Source of the DNA: Trichobilharzia szidati
Lineage: Eukaryota; Platyhelminthes; Trematoda; Strigeidida; Schistosomatidae
Reading direction: 5' to 3'
Assembly: GCA_944472155.2 (NCBI GenBank)
Contig: OX235272.1
Coordinates: forward strand, 94,122,020 to 94,186,019
Length of the DNA: 64,000 nt
The position numbers were made by a program, and so were the translations under genes. Within the stretch, counting starts at the first letter, position 1; each line of letters begins with the position of its first letter. Shown here in pieces: positions 53,691 to 64,000 of this stretch. The notes below the pieces were generated by a model that did not search any database, was not told the DNA's origin, and saw only the letters and a list, made by a program, of their open reading frames with translations.

Positions 53691-54970
53691 ATGGCAACGA
53701 ATCAGTGTATTAAATTCTATCTTGTCGAATTTCATATCATGTTACGTAACATATTTATTTGCGTGCTGATCCTATAATTATACAACTCCTTTCCAACAAA
53801 TATTCATTCTATGAACTGTTCTATACAGGAAATTATTTGTTAAGCCACTTGGTAATTGATATTTACAAGGAAAAACACAGTTTCTTTGTTCAGTGAAGAA
53901 ATATCTCTTTTCAACGACTTCATTTTCGATCAGATGTGCAGTCGTATTTATATTATGGAGAAAGGCATTAAGTAGCACTAGAAATTGTTCAGTCAATATT
54001 GTACATATGATAAGAATAAAGATAATTAAAATGATCTACTAAAGGGATAAAGTTGAAGTGGGTGAATTACAAAACTTTCAAAGATTATTAAATAAGTGAA
54101 CTGGTATAAAGATTTCCAAAATTGTAGGTCAGGGGTTGTCTCAAAAACGAAGAGTACGATAACGATAGCAATAAAGATGGCGAAAGTGAATGTGAAGTGA
54201 AATGGAATGAATTTAAGTGGTAAAATAGAATAAAGTTAAATAACATAACTGTGACTAAGGTAGTGAAAAGCGTTTGACTAAACGTTTTTGATTACATAAT
54301 TTCGGTGTTTGTCCATGTATAGCTAGAGCTCCCGATGGCTTTGCATCAGTAGAGAAAACGTAAGCTTTTGGAGTGGTTGGATTTGGTCCTGTAACTGTAA
54401 GTAACTTTAAAGGATAAATCAAGTGGGGCTGAATGATCTGACTGCAGAATATATTCACAGATTGAAGACTTTGTCTTCCTTTGCTCACCTTGCATTAACC
54501 AAACCAGGTAATGTTCAGCTACGAAATTATGGAGATTACACTTACAGCGTCCGATGTAATCAGCTCCACACGAGCATGTGTATGAGTATATGCACATAGA
54601 GGTAGACATAAGCGGTAGTTTATCCTTGACGCACTGTCGAATCATATTTTGACTGGTAAATACTAAATGTAAGTCAGATGAATAAAAACACTGTTTAATA
54701 CATTTAGATAAACGACTTTTTAGTACTTCAGAAATGCTGTCACCTATGAATGCCGAACTCATAAATAGTGTCTTCTTTGGCACCGTGATTTGTCTAAGGA
54801 CGGTTTCTTCCTTAATGTTTCAACTCTACCCCCTTAGTACATCATTTTAATTATCTTTATTCTTATCATATATGCGATATTGACTGAGCAGTTTCTAGTG
54901 GCACTTAATGCCTTTTTCCATAACAGAAATGCGGCTGTACAGCATCAAAATGCAGTCGTTGAAAAGAGTT
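53691..54970. mobile_element. PLE copy (minus) with inverted tail (plus)
   Basis: The minus-strand coding end occupies 54255-54783, with its tail to about 53890. At about 54840-54970 a plus-strand copy of the same tail appears (TTAATTATCTTTATTCTTAT, TTGACTGAGCAGTTTCTAGT). To the left, 53691-53830 resembles the PLE-F tail on the plus strand (AATTTCATATCATGTTACGT). Confidence 0.75.
54255..54783 (-). pseudogene. PLE endonuclease region, frameshifted
   Basis: Minus strand: MPKKTLFMSSAFIGDSISE, KCIKQCFYSSDLHLVFTSQ, then CIYSYTCSCGADYIGRCKCN (GIY-YIG entry with Cys cluster), FVAEHYLVWLMQG, ICEYILQSDHSAPLDLSFKV. A frame change near 54400 leads to TDAKPSGALAIHGQTPKLCN and QKRLVKRFSLP. No RT. Nearest in style to PLE-A, but distinct. 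Confidence 0.8.
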
Positions 54971-54999
54971 CCAACCATTCCTATTTTATTCAAGTGTTA

Positions 55000-55600
55000 G
55001 CTAGTAGGGATTTAGTTGATTGGTTACAGGATTTCAACATGAGCTGACATCAATTAGAGAACCATTGGAAAACCAACAGGGAGTACTGGACAACTGTTTC
55101 GTCCCAGTTCGAGGCTTTTTAGTAGTACGCACCCACCAGGGTTCGAACCCAGGACTTTCTGATTACAAGGCTAGCGAGCTCGTAGACCATGAAGCCACTG
55201 GGACCCAATCCATTGACCAGACCACTATTTAGCGCAACCGCTAGCCAATGTCTTTGGCGAGTATTTGTCCTCACACCCGACTTGCTGCAACCTACTGGTC
55301 ACGACTTTCAACTAGAACAGCAGGTAACTACCTACCTGAATAGGGCCAGTAGCCAGTGAGCATCTCATTGATATTCAAGTATATATATCGTGAATTGGCA
55401 GAAATTAGACTTCATGGGCTGGTCATTGGTCTTCGAGCTCTCTAGCCTTGTAACCAGAAGGTCCTGGGTAAGAACCCCGTATTGTGGATGCTGAAGAGTC
55501 CCAAACTAGGACGAAAGAACTGTCGAGTACTCCCAGGTCTTCCCGTTGCTCTCTAATCAATGTCAGCTCATGATAAAATCCTGTAACCATCCCTATTTTT
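55000..55600. mobile_element. SINE-H copies, minus then plus
   Basis: 55000-55370 minus (B-box GGGTTCGAACCC near 55137-55150; module AACTGGGACGAAACAGTTGTC). 55385-55600 plus (module GATGCTGAAGAGTCCC, AGGACGAAAGAACTGTCGAG). In the plus copy the core happens to read CTGAAGA because eight bases are deleted, but stem I is then lost. Confidence 0.75.
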
Positions 55601-56329
55601 TATTTGGATTTATACAGTTTAGGTAGCATCAGTAACGGATGCCTTATAATAAACGCCAATACATTACCAAAAACCCATTTTACGACAAAGAATTTACACA
55701 ATCATTGATGCACACACACATCATTTAATATCAGAATGACAGTTGTATTCAAGGCAAATATCTTTTGATTTCATTACTTTTTTGAACGTTTAAAGCAAAA
55801 GTAGAGGTTTCAAGTCATTTTTATATCACTTATACGAGCAAATATTTTCATTGATAACTCACTAACTGGATAAATAACTTATTTTCAACTCCACTTGACA
55901 GTTTTATGTCAACCGGTCAAAAAAAATAAATTGAATAGTAAAGGAAATAGTACATTTCTATTTCTTATTCTGTTTTACTGTATTTCATTACATAACTCAC
56001 GAGATATGCTTCTTTATTTACACCTATGTTAACATGGATGTCATGTATGAAATAAGAATGGTTTAAAAGTGTATCTATTCATCAGTGTTTTCTATGCATC
56101 ATTTAAAACAAAAGCGATACATGTTAGTACACATATTCTTAAAGGATAAATGGATAGATCGATGGGCAGTTACTTGAAGAAATGGGGTTTAAATTTTTTG
56201 AAAATCAATATGACAGTAAGGAAGTACACTAGTCTATATGCAGACTAATTAAACTGTTGTATAATAAAAATTACTTTTAAGTTGAAAAGCTAACTACATG
56301 TACTGTCTTCTAACAGTTTATTATAGATA
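55601..56329. other. No gene recognised
   Basis: Unassigned AT-rich stretch. Confidence 0.4.
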
Positions 56330-56512
56330 AGATTTTATTTTGATAAACCACACAGTATGTTGTACAGTAATTTTTGCTGATGACCACTTTTTGAGCACAA
56401 ATTATCACCACTCATACTCATATCAAGTCACTCATACAACGTAGAATTGATTAGACATATATAAGACTTGCGTGAGGCAGAAAGGAAGATAAGGTACATT
56501 GGGAAATAATAT
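56330..56512 (-). mobile_element. PLE-B tail, 3' part
   Basis: Minus-strand PLE-B tail, matching 17933-18135 (block GATAAGATTTTATTTTG at the 3' end). Cut at 56512 by an LTR insertion. Confidence 0.8.
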
Positions 56513-56835
56513 TGTAACGACAGAAGGCAAGAGTTAGGCAACAGATTGTTTATCAATGAAATTAACACATATTTATAGATTTTCGTGTACATTATTATAG
56601 ATTATTGTTAGCTGACAAACACAGTTTTCTGATTGGTTGTTTCTCACTAAAAGTTAATCTTCCATCTCTTTGTTGCTATCTCTTGAGTGTCAGATCATCT
56701 ATCTGCTAAGTGTATCCGCCTATGCAAAGTCTGCTGTCCATCTTTGATCTTATTTCCACATGACTGATATTTGAGACATAAACATTGACGTCAATTACTG
56801 TCTACCAATTTGGCTAGTAGACAGCTCTCACCACA
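56513..56835 (-). mobile_element. Solo LTR nested in PLE-B
   Basis: 323 nt on the minus strand, TGTGGTGAGAGCTG to GCCTTCTGTCGTTACA. The flanks 56509-56512 and 56836-56839 are both ATAT: a perfect 4-bp target duplication. The interrupted PLE-B reads continuously across the site when compared with other copies. Its relative is at 26683-26934. No internal retroelement genes. Confidence 0.75.
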
Positions 56836-57045
56836 ATATTAGTGTTATGAATAAAATACAATCAGATGGGAAATAAGACGAGTCAAAATAAATAACTTGT
56901 TAGCATGTTTTAATGTACGTGAATTGAAATAGAATTTTGAGATTATTTATTATCCTCTTCTGATTTGACTGGTGGTAACAATATCTTCCATATCTGTGTT
57001 ATTTGCATTGAGTCATTTCTGTTGCATGTGTTGGGTGTAGATTCG
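56836..57045 (-). mobile_element. PLE-B C-terminus and tail, 5' part
   Basis: Minus strand. Codes QIWKILLPPVKSEEDNK and stop, then the tail block ending CAATCAGATGGGAAATAAG (plus sense). Continues beyond the LTR at 56512. Confidence 0.8.
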
Positions 57046-57469
57046 ATGAACTAGGATTCAGTAATCAATCTCTCTATCTCTCTCTCTCCACCTATCTATA
57101 TTGCTTTTTAGAATTGTGACTCTCTCACCGTATTGTGTGATTGTGTGTGACGTCTCTGACTAGAGAACTGAGTAACATGGGTTCGAATCTCAGGAGGGAG
57201 ATGAATTCTTTCAAGAATGTAGATACACGCTCTGTTGACTTGTGAGTGCCAACAAGCACAAAATCTGGGCCGAAGGCTTCCTTCCGATTGCCTCCAACCA
57301 TCTAATATCAATCAACAAGTCACAGTTCAGTGCATCGTGATGGCGAGCCACAACACTACAAACTTGACTAACGGAATTCAGTCTGTACCGATAAAAAAGG
57401 ACTGGATACACGATATTAGTTACTAACTAGTGTCCAGCCCAAAAAAACACACATCAAAAACAGTTAAAT
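57046..57469. other. No gene recognised
   Basis: A possible tRNA-like scrap (GGGTTCGAATCTCAGG at 57179-57194) without a good A-box. Otherwise unassigned. Confidence 0.35.
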
Positions 57470-57690
57470 GTAACATCTGATACGATTTTGAAATAATAGA
57501 GAAGATTTGTGGCTCATGTAGATGATTTGCAAGTAGTAGTGTTCTCTGAGCTGGTTGGTTTAGTTGCTGAGCTTTCGTCGTCCTTCTGGACAACATCGCC
57601 CTCCAGAGCAATTTTTAGCATAAAGTGAACTGATTTAGATTTTCCATGAGTGATATAATTGCGTCTCCCGGTAACTAATCACAGTAAGAA
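57470..57690 (-). mobile_element. PLE-D 3' tail (minus), distal part
   Basis: Complement of 43150-43290: GGTTTAGTTGCTGAGC, the GTCCTTCTGGACAAC hairpin and AATTGCGTCTCCCGGTAAC. It is separated from its coding part (58490-59016) by the PLE-E insertion. Confidence 0.75.
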
Positions 57691-58485
57691 AAAAGCCAAT
57701 CTACTTTGAGCTTGATTATAAAGGCGAAAACATTGCAGCGATGATCAACAGAAGGCTGAGTACATCACTAGCCATAGCCTATCCTGCAGCTAAGCTCGTT
57801 CCCGTCTACCAAACAACTTGCTCTCTGGTGCAATCAAAAATCGATAGATATCCTTCTCATGTTAACTCCAACTATATATACAAATTTACATGTATCTGCG
57901 GGAGCAGTTACATTGGAAGAACAGAAAGAAGAGCATATCTACGATTTTCTGAACATGTACCAAAAAGCTTACGTCTAAAGGGAACAAATGCTTTAGGCAG
58001 TGCCATCGCCAGGCATCTTCTTGACACGGGTCATGAGGTGGACGTGGAAAAGTCATTCAAAATTATCAATAAGCAAAAGAGTTCAATGCTCCTTAAGTTT
58101 GCTGAAGCCTTTTCCATCAAGCGCCTAAAACCTGATTTGTGCGTTCAGAAAGAAGCAGTTATCAGTCTTTCTTTGCCCTGGTAACTGGATATTTTTCATC
58201 CTAATGCGAGATACTGAAAAGTTTTCATTTTGTATGATTATTATTGCTCGGAATTGTGTTCAATATTGCATATATATATATATATATATATATTAGTGTA
58301 TGTGTATATTGATCGATTGATTTCTGTTTAAAATGAACTCTGTGTAAGTATGTTAAATTGTTATTGTAGATACATTTAATAATGTTTTTGCCCTGTAAGC
58401 AGCTGAAGAGAAGGCGACGAAATAAAATATGGTACCATTTTATTCTGCTAAATCTGTAGTTGTTGCTTTGTTTAAATTCATTACA
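57691..58485 (+). mobile_element. PLE-E copy nested in PLE-D
   Basis: 5'-truncated PLE with an intact C-terminal frame, then a tail with an (AT)n run (58270-58293) and the block GGTACCATTTTATTCTGC. It lies inside the 3' untranslated region of the minus-strand PLE-D. Confidence 0.8.
57741..58184 (+). CDS. PLE-E GIY-YIG endonuclease domain, open frame
   Basis: 147-codon frame without a break, the only unbroken endonuclease end of its type here. NYIYKFTCICGSSYIGRTER is the GIY-YIG entry with two Cys and the Arg of the family. Then RFSEHVPKSLRLKGTNALGS, AIARHLLDTGHEVDVEKSFK, and the end KRLKPDLCVQKEAVISLSLP plus W. The first ATG may be incidental: the homologous frame extends upstream to about 57690 (KKANLL). 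The RT domain is missing, so it is a 5'-truncated element and probably not expressed. A broken sister copy is at 49140-49445. Confidence 0.8.
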   Translation: MINRRLSTSLAIAYPAAKLVPVYQTTCSLVQSKIDRYPSHVNSNYIYKFTCICGSSYIGRTERRAYLRFSEHVPKSLRLKGTNALGSAIARHLLDTGHEVDVEKSFKIINKQKSSMLLKFAEAFSIKRLKPDLCVQKEAVISLSLPW

Positions 58486-58489
58486 ATGT

Positions 58490-59016
58490 ATTTTTATTGA
58501 TTTGGATTTTAAACTTTCTGGTCACCTGATTTACTTTTTATTAGTTGGTATATTTGGTCTATATTAACGTGTTTGTTAATCGCATATTCGTTTGAGTACC
58601 AGGCTTCTAGGAATTCCCTGACTGCACTTTTGGTGTTTCCTCTGTTTAAAATTTCGACATTATCCCAATCGAACGGGTGTTCATAATTATCCAAATGCAT
58701 TGATATGAAAGAATATATATCATGTCTTTTCACAGCCAATTTGTGTTCCTGGATTCTGATTTGAAGGAGACGCCGACTTTGACAACCGATGTAATGTCTG
58801 TTGCAGTCCATACAACTTATTTTGTAAATGGTATTAATTGTATCCTCTTTTTCTGTTGGATCTTTTGGTCTGCACAATATCGAATGAAGTGATTGTGCTG
58901 GCTGGTCTGTGTGCTATATCTATTTCAAAGGGTTTCAGTATTCTAGCTGTTATTTCAGAGATATTTTTATATATGGTAGGATGAATTTCTTGAGTTCTTA
59001 GAAGCCTGGTACTCAA
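58490..59016 (-). mobile_element. PLE-D copy (minus), endonuclease part
   Basis: Minus strand. ISEITARILKPFEIDIAHRP, then after a frame change PTEKEDTINTIYKISCMDCN, RHYIGCQSRRLLQIRIQEHK, PFDWDNVEILNRGN, and IYQLIKSKSGDQKV with stop at 58509. YIG is followed by a one-residue insertion (C) compared with 42008-43114 (YIGQSGR). Close to, but older than, the 41527-43300 copy. Confidence 0.85.
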
Positions 59017-59295
59017 GCGAATGAGTGATTAACAAACCTGTTAATATAGATCAAATATACCAACTAATAAAACATAAATCGTGTGACCAGAAAGTTTAAA
59101 ATCCGGATCAATAAAAACGATCAATACATATGTAAAGATGGTTACCAGGAGACACAATTCTATCACTCATGGAAAATCTGAATCAGTTGATGTTATGCTA
59201 AAAATTGCGCTGGAGGGGGATATTGTCGAGAAGGACGACGAAAGCTCCGCAACTAAACCAACCAGCTCAGAGAACACAACTAATTGCAAATCTGT
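58995..59295 (+). mobile_element. PLE-D 3' end (plus)
   Basis: Plus-strand last codons (EAWYSSE-like, then INKPVNIDQIYQLIKHKSCD and QKV) and tail with CTGGAGGGGGATATTGTCGA and the GGACGACGAAAGCTC block. It is head-to-head with the minus-strand copy ending near 59016. Confidence 0.8.
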
Positions 59296-59812
59296 TATGA
59301 TTACAGAATCCTTCTAAGCTCACATAATACCAAATCATATCACTCTAACTACCTGTGAAAATTCAGATCATATTTGACCACTTCCATTCTTCCTTTTCGA
59401 GTATACTGACTCGAAAGCGTGGCAAGTTTGTCTTGCTATAACTTGTATACTCATTCGAATTTTGTCTGGAGATTTGACTTCATTTTTAAAGTTGACCATG
59501 TTACCTACGAGCTGGAAGAATCATAGAAAATTAGGAAATGCAAGTCAGCTAGCGTAACCCTACTTTAAGACTTCACAATATTATGATAATGCTCATTAGT
59601 AGGGAGGTTAATTTTATTATTTGTTCAAGATAAGAGAATACAAAACTTGAAGAAAACTGAGCAAGTTTTTTATTCTCACCTTGAACTGTAGGCCTTCTTT
59701 GTTACTCCACTGTGGAATTCAGAAATTCATGAGAGTATACGCCAGTGATGAAAGCTATGGGAATAACGAAACTTCATAAATTTGGTTCCCTTGATAAATT
59801 GCAATAAAGAAA
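59296..59812. other. No gene recognised
   Basis: Unassigned. Confidence 0.4.
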
Positions 59813-60777
59813 GGAAGACGAAATCTGCAGTATAAAATGATATCATCATTCTATTTCACGGGTTCTCATCTCATCTCTCTGCAGACTACCCGGAATTACA
59901 ATGGTTATATAAATGATAATAATAACATACTTTAATGTTTAAGTGGTAGTAGAGAAGAGATAGTATAAAAGCGACGCATCCAAAATGAAAGCATTACAAT
60001 TTTTAGTTTAAGATTTCATCATCAATTTATACACTTTCAAAGTAGAAAAGAGGGGGGGGGGTAAGACAAAAAACAGAAAAAATTACTTAACAGAACAGTG
60101 TTTTAGTTTGTAGGTTCACATAGCAATTCAAAAAACAAAAGCGGTTACAGTTTATGAGATTGAAGTTTGTTCAGTGAGTTGAGATCACTGAATTAGATGA
60201 CTAATTATTAATGTAATCAAGATCAAAATTCAGTTACGAAGGCAGTTAGAGGTTAATCACACTCCCTTTCTGTAAGCATAAGTCTGGTTTAAATCGCTTG
60301 ATTGCGATCGCTTCGGCAAATCGTAGTAAATTTGCTGTCCTTTGTCTATTTGATATTTTGAAGTACTTAGAAATCTCGTAGAGATTTAAACCAGACTCAT
60401 GCATACAGAAAGAGAGTGTGATTAACCTCTCACTACCTTGGTAACTGAATTTTGATTTTGATTACATTAATTAGTCATCTAATTCAGTGATCTCATTTCA
60501 CTGAACAAACCTTAATCTCATAAACTGTAACTGCCTTTGTGTTTTGAGTTGCTATGTGAACCTACAAACTAAAACACTGTTCTGTTAAGTAATTTTTTCT
60601 GTTTTTTGTCTTACCCCTCCCCCCTCTTTTCTACTTTGAAAGCGTATTATGTTATTGTTATCTATATAACCATTGTAATTCCAGGTAGTCTGCAGAGAGA
60701 TGAGACGAGATGAGAAGCTGCGAAGTAGAGTAATTATATCATTTTATACTGCAGATTTTGTCTTCCTTTCTTTATCG
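59813..60777. mobile_element. PLE head-to-head pair, large inverted repeat
   Basis: Arms 59813-60292 and 60383-60777. The right arm starts with PLE C-terminal codons (DSCIQKESVINLSLPW, stop) and the left arm is its mirror. The left arm has an extra segment of about 85 nt near 59930-60020, and the arms differ by small changes, such as a long G run at 60050-60061 against C runs at 60615-60630. The centre (60293-60382) is the coding sequence of the minus copy. Confidence 0.85.
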
Positions 60778-60839
60778 AAATAACGGAACTGTTTGGTTTC
60801 ATGTGTCACAAGTACTGAAGGGATATTTTGTTTTATTCC

Positions 60840-61000
60840 TTTGTATTTTGTTTTGGTGTGGTTGAGCTCCTCGCCTCAAATCCAACTTTTCCTGACTTAC
60901 CTTAGGCTGCGTAAGGTTTAAGCATGTGTCAGCCGGGGCTCGAACCTAGACTTCGAGTGTGTCTAACAAACGTTATACCAATGAATCACAGATATGCGTG
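60840..61000 (-). mobile_element. tRNA-headed SINE-like element
   Basis: Minus strand: TGATTCATTGGTATAACG (A-box) and GTCTAGGTTCGAGCCCCGG (B-box with T arm). The body beyond runs to GGTGTGGTTGAGCTCC. Distinct from SINE-H; possibly related to SINE-G. Confidence 0.55.
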
Positions 61001-61479
61001 CAGTTAGTGTGATCTCGATGACAAATACCTGAATAACACATCTGTAATGAATGATCTCAAGACAGGTGGAATCTAAATATATTCAACATATTCTCCTGAA
61101 TTATATGAGTAGTTGCTAGCATCTTAAGGCTGAACAAATCTGGGTACACTAGTAATCAGCTCAGCTTCAAATGAGTGATACGGAACAAAATGTTTCAATT
61201 AAATCAATTTAATCTAGCTGCCGAAAACTATTGTCAGGTTAACAACTACTCACATGATTCAGTAGTATATGAGGTAGTTTCTGAGGCGTTTCGCGCTGTT
61301 TCATGTTCTTTAGAATGATATTGAAACCGTATAGCCCTCAAGATGTAATCTAATTTATGTTTGTAATTTTGTAATAAGATTATTGCAACATCACATGAAA
61401 CTAGCCTTTATAAAGAGCCAACGCATTCTAATAGATATTTAGACTTAAACTAATCTCATCCGTTATCTGTTTGTGAAGG
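61001..61479. other. No gene recognised
   Basis: Unassigned. Confidence 0.4.
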
Positions 61480-62515
61480 CAAGCTTAGTTAAGTGCCTAA
61501 CAAACCGAGAAATAGCATCAAGTAGAGCAAGAAAAGACCTAAATGATGAAATAAAACAGATAGAAGAAGCATAGGTATCAAATAACTAGCTATCCTATAA
61601 AATTCATGTGGAAGATCAGAAAACATCAAAACCAAAATAAACACAATGGTGAAACTAATAATGATAACATAAAAAAGAACATAAGGCATCTACAGTAGTT
61701 CTACCGTATAAAGAGGGGACATCTGAGGCCCTACGTAGAATTCCTAATAAAGCAGGAATTAGAACTCACTCAGAGATAAGCTCTGTAGGTTAAAGGACCC
61801 CGTACGTTGACCTAATTAAACAAAATAATGTAATTTACAGAATACCTTGCAATGACTGTGAGTTAAGTCAACTACATAGGTCAAACTAGTAGATCAGGAG
61901 TAGTCAGATTGCCTGTCAGAACATAAGAATTTAGCTAAGGTAAGAATGACTCCGAGAAGATAAGTAATTTAGAAAAAAGCTCGGCAGTTGCACTGCATGC
62001 ATTAACACACAACCACACAATAGGGTTGAAGAGGTTTAAAATTCTAAGAAGTAATATAGGTAGGTGGAGAGAGAGATTGATCACTGAATGAATCCTGCTT
62101 CATCGAATATACAGCCAACACATGCAGTAGAAGTGACTCAATACAAATACCAGAGATATGGAAGATATTATTACCAACAGTCAAATTAGAGGATATTCAC
62201 GCACATCATAACATTCTGACGAGTTAATTATTTTGACTTTAAAAACACTGGTCTTATTTCCCATCTGATTGTCTTTGATTGATAACACTCATGTTATTAT
62301 TTCTGAATGTACATTATCTTATATTGATTTTATTCAAATGTCTAATCATCAATTTTTACTCATGTATATAAACGAAGCAAGAAAGTTGTGTGAGTGGTGC
62401 TTTGATGTGATTATGAGCAGTAATAAATTGTGCTCGTAATGTGGTCGTCAGTAAATATTACTGTATAACACCGCTGTGTGACTTTCTCAAAATAAAATCT
62501 TATCCGTAATGGAGT
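61480..62515 (+). mobile_element. PLE-B copy: linker, endonuclease scraps, full tail
   Basis: Plus strand: LVKCLTNREIASSRARKDLN, then YKEGTSEALRRIPNKAGI, VIYRIPCNDCELSQLHRSN (YIGQ lost), then CRSDSIQIPEIWKILLPTVK near 62125-62190 and the longest uninterrupted tail to 62515. It shows the join where the RTE entered the copy at 17340. Confidence 0.8.
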
Positions 62516-62829
62516 TACGTGAAACAGTATGATTCGAATCTTATCAGTAATGTGAAAATTTAAATACGACAGACATATAAATCAGAAAAAACATGTGACC
62601 AATTATATACTGATAATTAGTTGTTACTAAAGTTCACTATTAGTGAGTGATTCATTGCAGCATAGAAATAATGACTAAAGTAATCCCACACGTCTGTTTT
62701 TCATGTCCTCATTGATGACTAAGTAGGCACAAAACATAAAAGGTCACGATGACATGATAGTTAGTCTCTGTATGAAAATATATCCATGCATACATTCTGC
62801 CATAACTGTGTGTCATTGCTAGAGGAGGA

Positions 62830-63075
62830 ATGACACACAATATATTTCGGTTACATAAAAAAATAAGACTGTCATTTTGTAATGTTAGGGTGACAATATT
62901 CAGTGAAGAGACTCTCTCCAATGAATTCACCATCAAGCTGTACAATCGTATACACATATGGTTTGTTTTTTAAGAAATTATATCCGATGAGAGAGATGAA
63001 TCATACGTGTGAATACTTAAAATAATAGTAATAGTAATATGAAATGCAATTAAAATATTTGTGATTACACAGACA
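62830..63075 (-). mobile_element. PLE-F-type terminal tail
   Basis: Minus strand, matches 34090-34280: CAGTGAAGAGACTCT, AATTCACC, AAGAAATTATATCCGATGAG, AATATTTGTGATTA. Confidence 0.65.
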
Positions 63076-63404
63076 AATACGCGTATAAATGATAATTTGA
63101 CACATTGGTCACTACAAACATATATATGTGATGACTGTTCACATATTTCTATTAGTATAAATGTCTACCGATAAGTGACCTTCAAAGGAATTGACTTCAA
63201 TTTATGTAATTTTTTGACTATATATATTGTGGTGATTAATAAAATCCGAATAATTCAAGTGTTGGTTTGTAGGGATTTGATTGCTTCTGAAGAAGCTGTG
63301 GCTTACATGGTGAAAAGTGTACAAAAAGATTTAATTTTGATTTTTTCTTAAACACTCTGGGATTATTTTAAATAATTTAGAATTTCAAGTATTGGTTTGT
63401 AGTG

Positions 63405-64000
63405 ATTTGGTTGATTGGTTACAGGATTTCATCATGAGCTGACATTGGTTAAAGAACCACTGGAAAACCTGTGAGTATTGGACAGCTGTTTCGTCAGCCT
63501 AGTTTAGGACTCTTCATCAGTACTCACCCACCGGGATTCGAACCAAGGACCTTCTGGTTACAAGGCAAGCTCGTAGACCATTGAGCCACTGGGACCCGAT
63601 CCAGTGATCCTTGAATTCTAACTTCTGCCAATTCACGACATAGCGCGACCATTTCGGAATGTCTTCTTCGATGAGTTACTGCCTCATCTTGAACCTGCTG
63701 CACTCTACTGGTCACGGCTTCCCACTAGAACCCCAGGTTAACTGGCTGAATAGGGCCAGTCGCTAGTGAGTATCAGATTAATTTTCAAGTATTGGTTTTG
63801 TAGGGATATTTTGTTTTGATTGCATGGAGGATTTCATCAGCAGGTTGAAGATGAGGCAGTAACTCATCTAAGAAGACATTGCGAAATGGTTGCGCTATGT
63901 CGTGAATTGGCAGAAGTTAGAATTCAAAGACCATTGGATCGGGTCCCAGTGGCTCAATGGTCTACGAGCTGGCTAGCTTTGTAACCAGAAGATCCTGGGT
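63405..64000. mobile_element. SINE-H copies, minus then plus, forming an inverted pair
   Basis: 63405-63790 is a near-complete minus-strand copy (B-box near 63530-63545; module GTACTGATGAAGAGTCC, GACGAAACAGCTGTCCA). 63790-64000 is a plus-strand copy that runs off the window after the B-box start. 63590-63700 and 63845-63950 are inverted copies (GATGAGGCAGTAACTCATC shared). Confidence 0.85.

Noticed and set aside
55490..55530. Active hammerhead in SINE-H (core CTGAAGA)
   Set aside because: The canonical core arises from a local deletion and stem I no longer pairs.
61489..61689. Hydrophobic minus-strand frame that looks like a membrane protein
   Set aside because: It is the antisense of the Lys/Asn-rich PLE-B linker.
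1..64000. CRISPR arrays, operons, Shine-Dalgarno sites or rRNA genes
   Set aside because: None seen. Repeats are dispersed eukaryotic elements and not regularly spaced.

Overview
The window is AT-rich, intron-scale eukaryotic DNA made almost entirely of transposable-element relics. The element content points to a blood fluke (Schistosoma or a close trematode). It holds Sm-alpha-like tRNA-headed SINEs with hammerhead cores, many Penelope-like elements (PLEs) with GIY-YIG endonuclease ends, RTE-type LINE fragments with (AAT)n tails, and a Merlin DNA transposon. No prokaryotic gene organisation is present. The species cannot be fixed from the window alone.

Host genes: the only convincing one is the first coding exon of an LHFPL-like tetraspan membrane protein at 7633-8188 on the minus strand. 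It ends in a canonical splice donor; I did not find the later exons. Two further open frames, 16892-17209 and 37427-37788, are unrecognised. The first reads through into a PLE tail. The second appears to be the N-terminal part of a retroelement protein whose leader carries a hammerhead-like motif.

Layout. 1-2.9 kb: PLE pieces (families B and A). 3-7.3 kb: SINE, RTE LINE, unassigned DNA. 7.2-8.9 kb: Sm-alpha copies around the LHFPL exon. 9-18.2 kb: PLE foldbacks, RTE pieces, a SINE cluster, and an RTE copy nested in a PLE. 18.6-34 kb: PLE, RTE, SINE and a solo LTR. 34.1-35.6 kb: a 665-bp-arm palindrome of PLE 3' ends. 37.2-38.2 kb: the hammerhead-leader retroelement. 40.1-43.3 kb: the best PLE, with reverse transcriptase plus GIY-YIG in two frames. 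43.8-51 kb: PLEs, SINEs and foldbacks. 51.4-52.5 kb: Merlin with terminal inverted repeats and a degraded transposase. 53-64 kb: more PLEs with nested LTR and PLE insertions, then SINEs.

Working labels used below are mine. PLE-A to PLE-F are families grouped by shared 3' ends. SINE-H is a tRNA-headed SINE carrying a hammerhead-like module. SINE-G is a SINE with a tRNA-Gly-like head. Two themes recur. First, self-cleaving-RNA-like modules sit inside several tRNA-headed SINE lineages and one retroelement leader. Second, PLE ends repeatedly lie as head-to-head inverted pairs.
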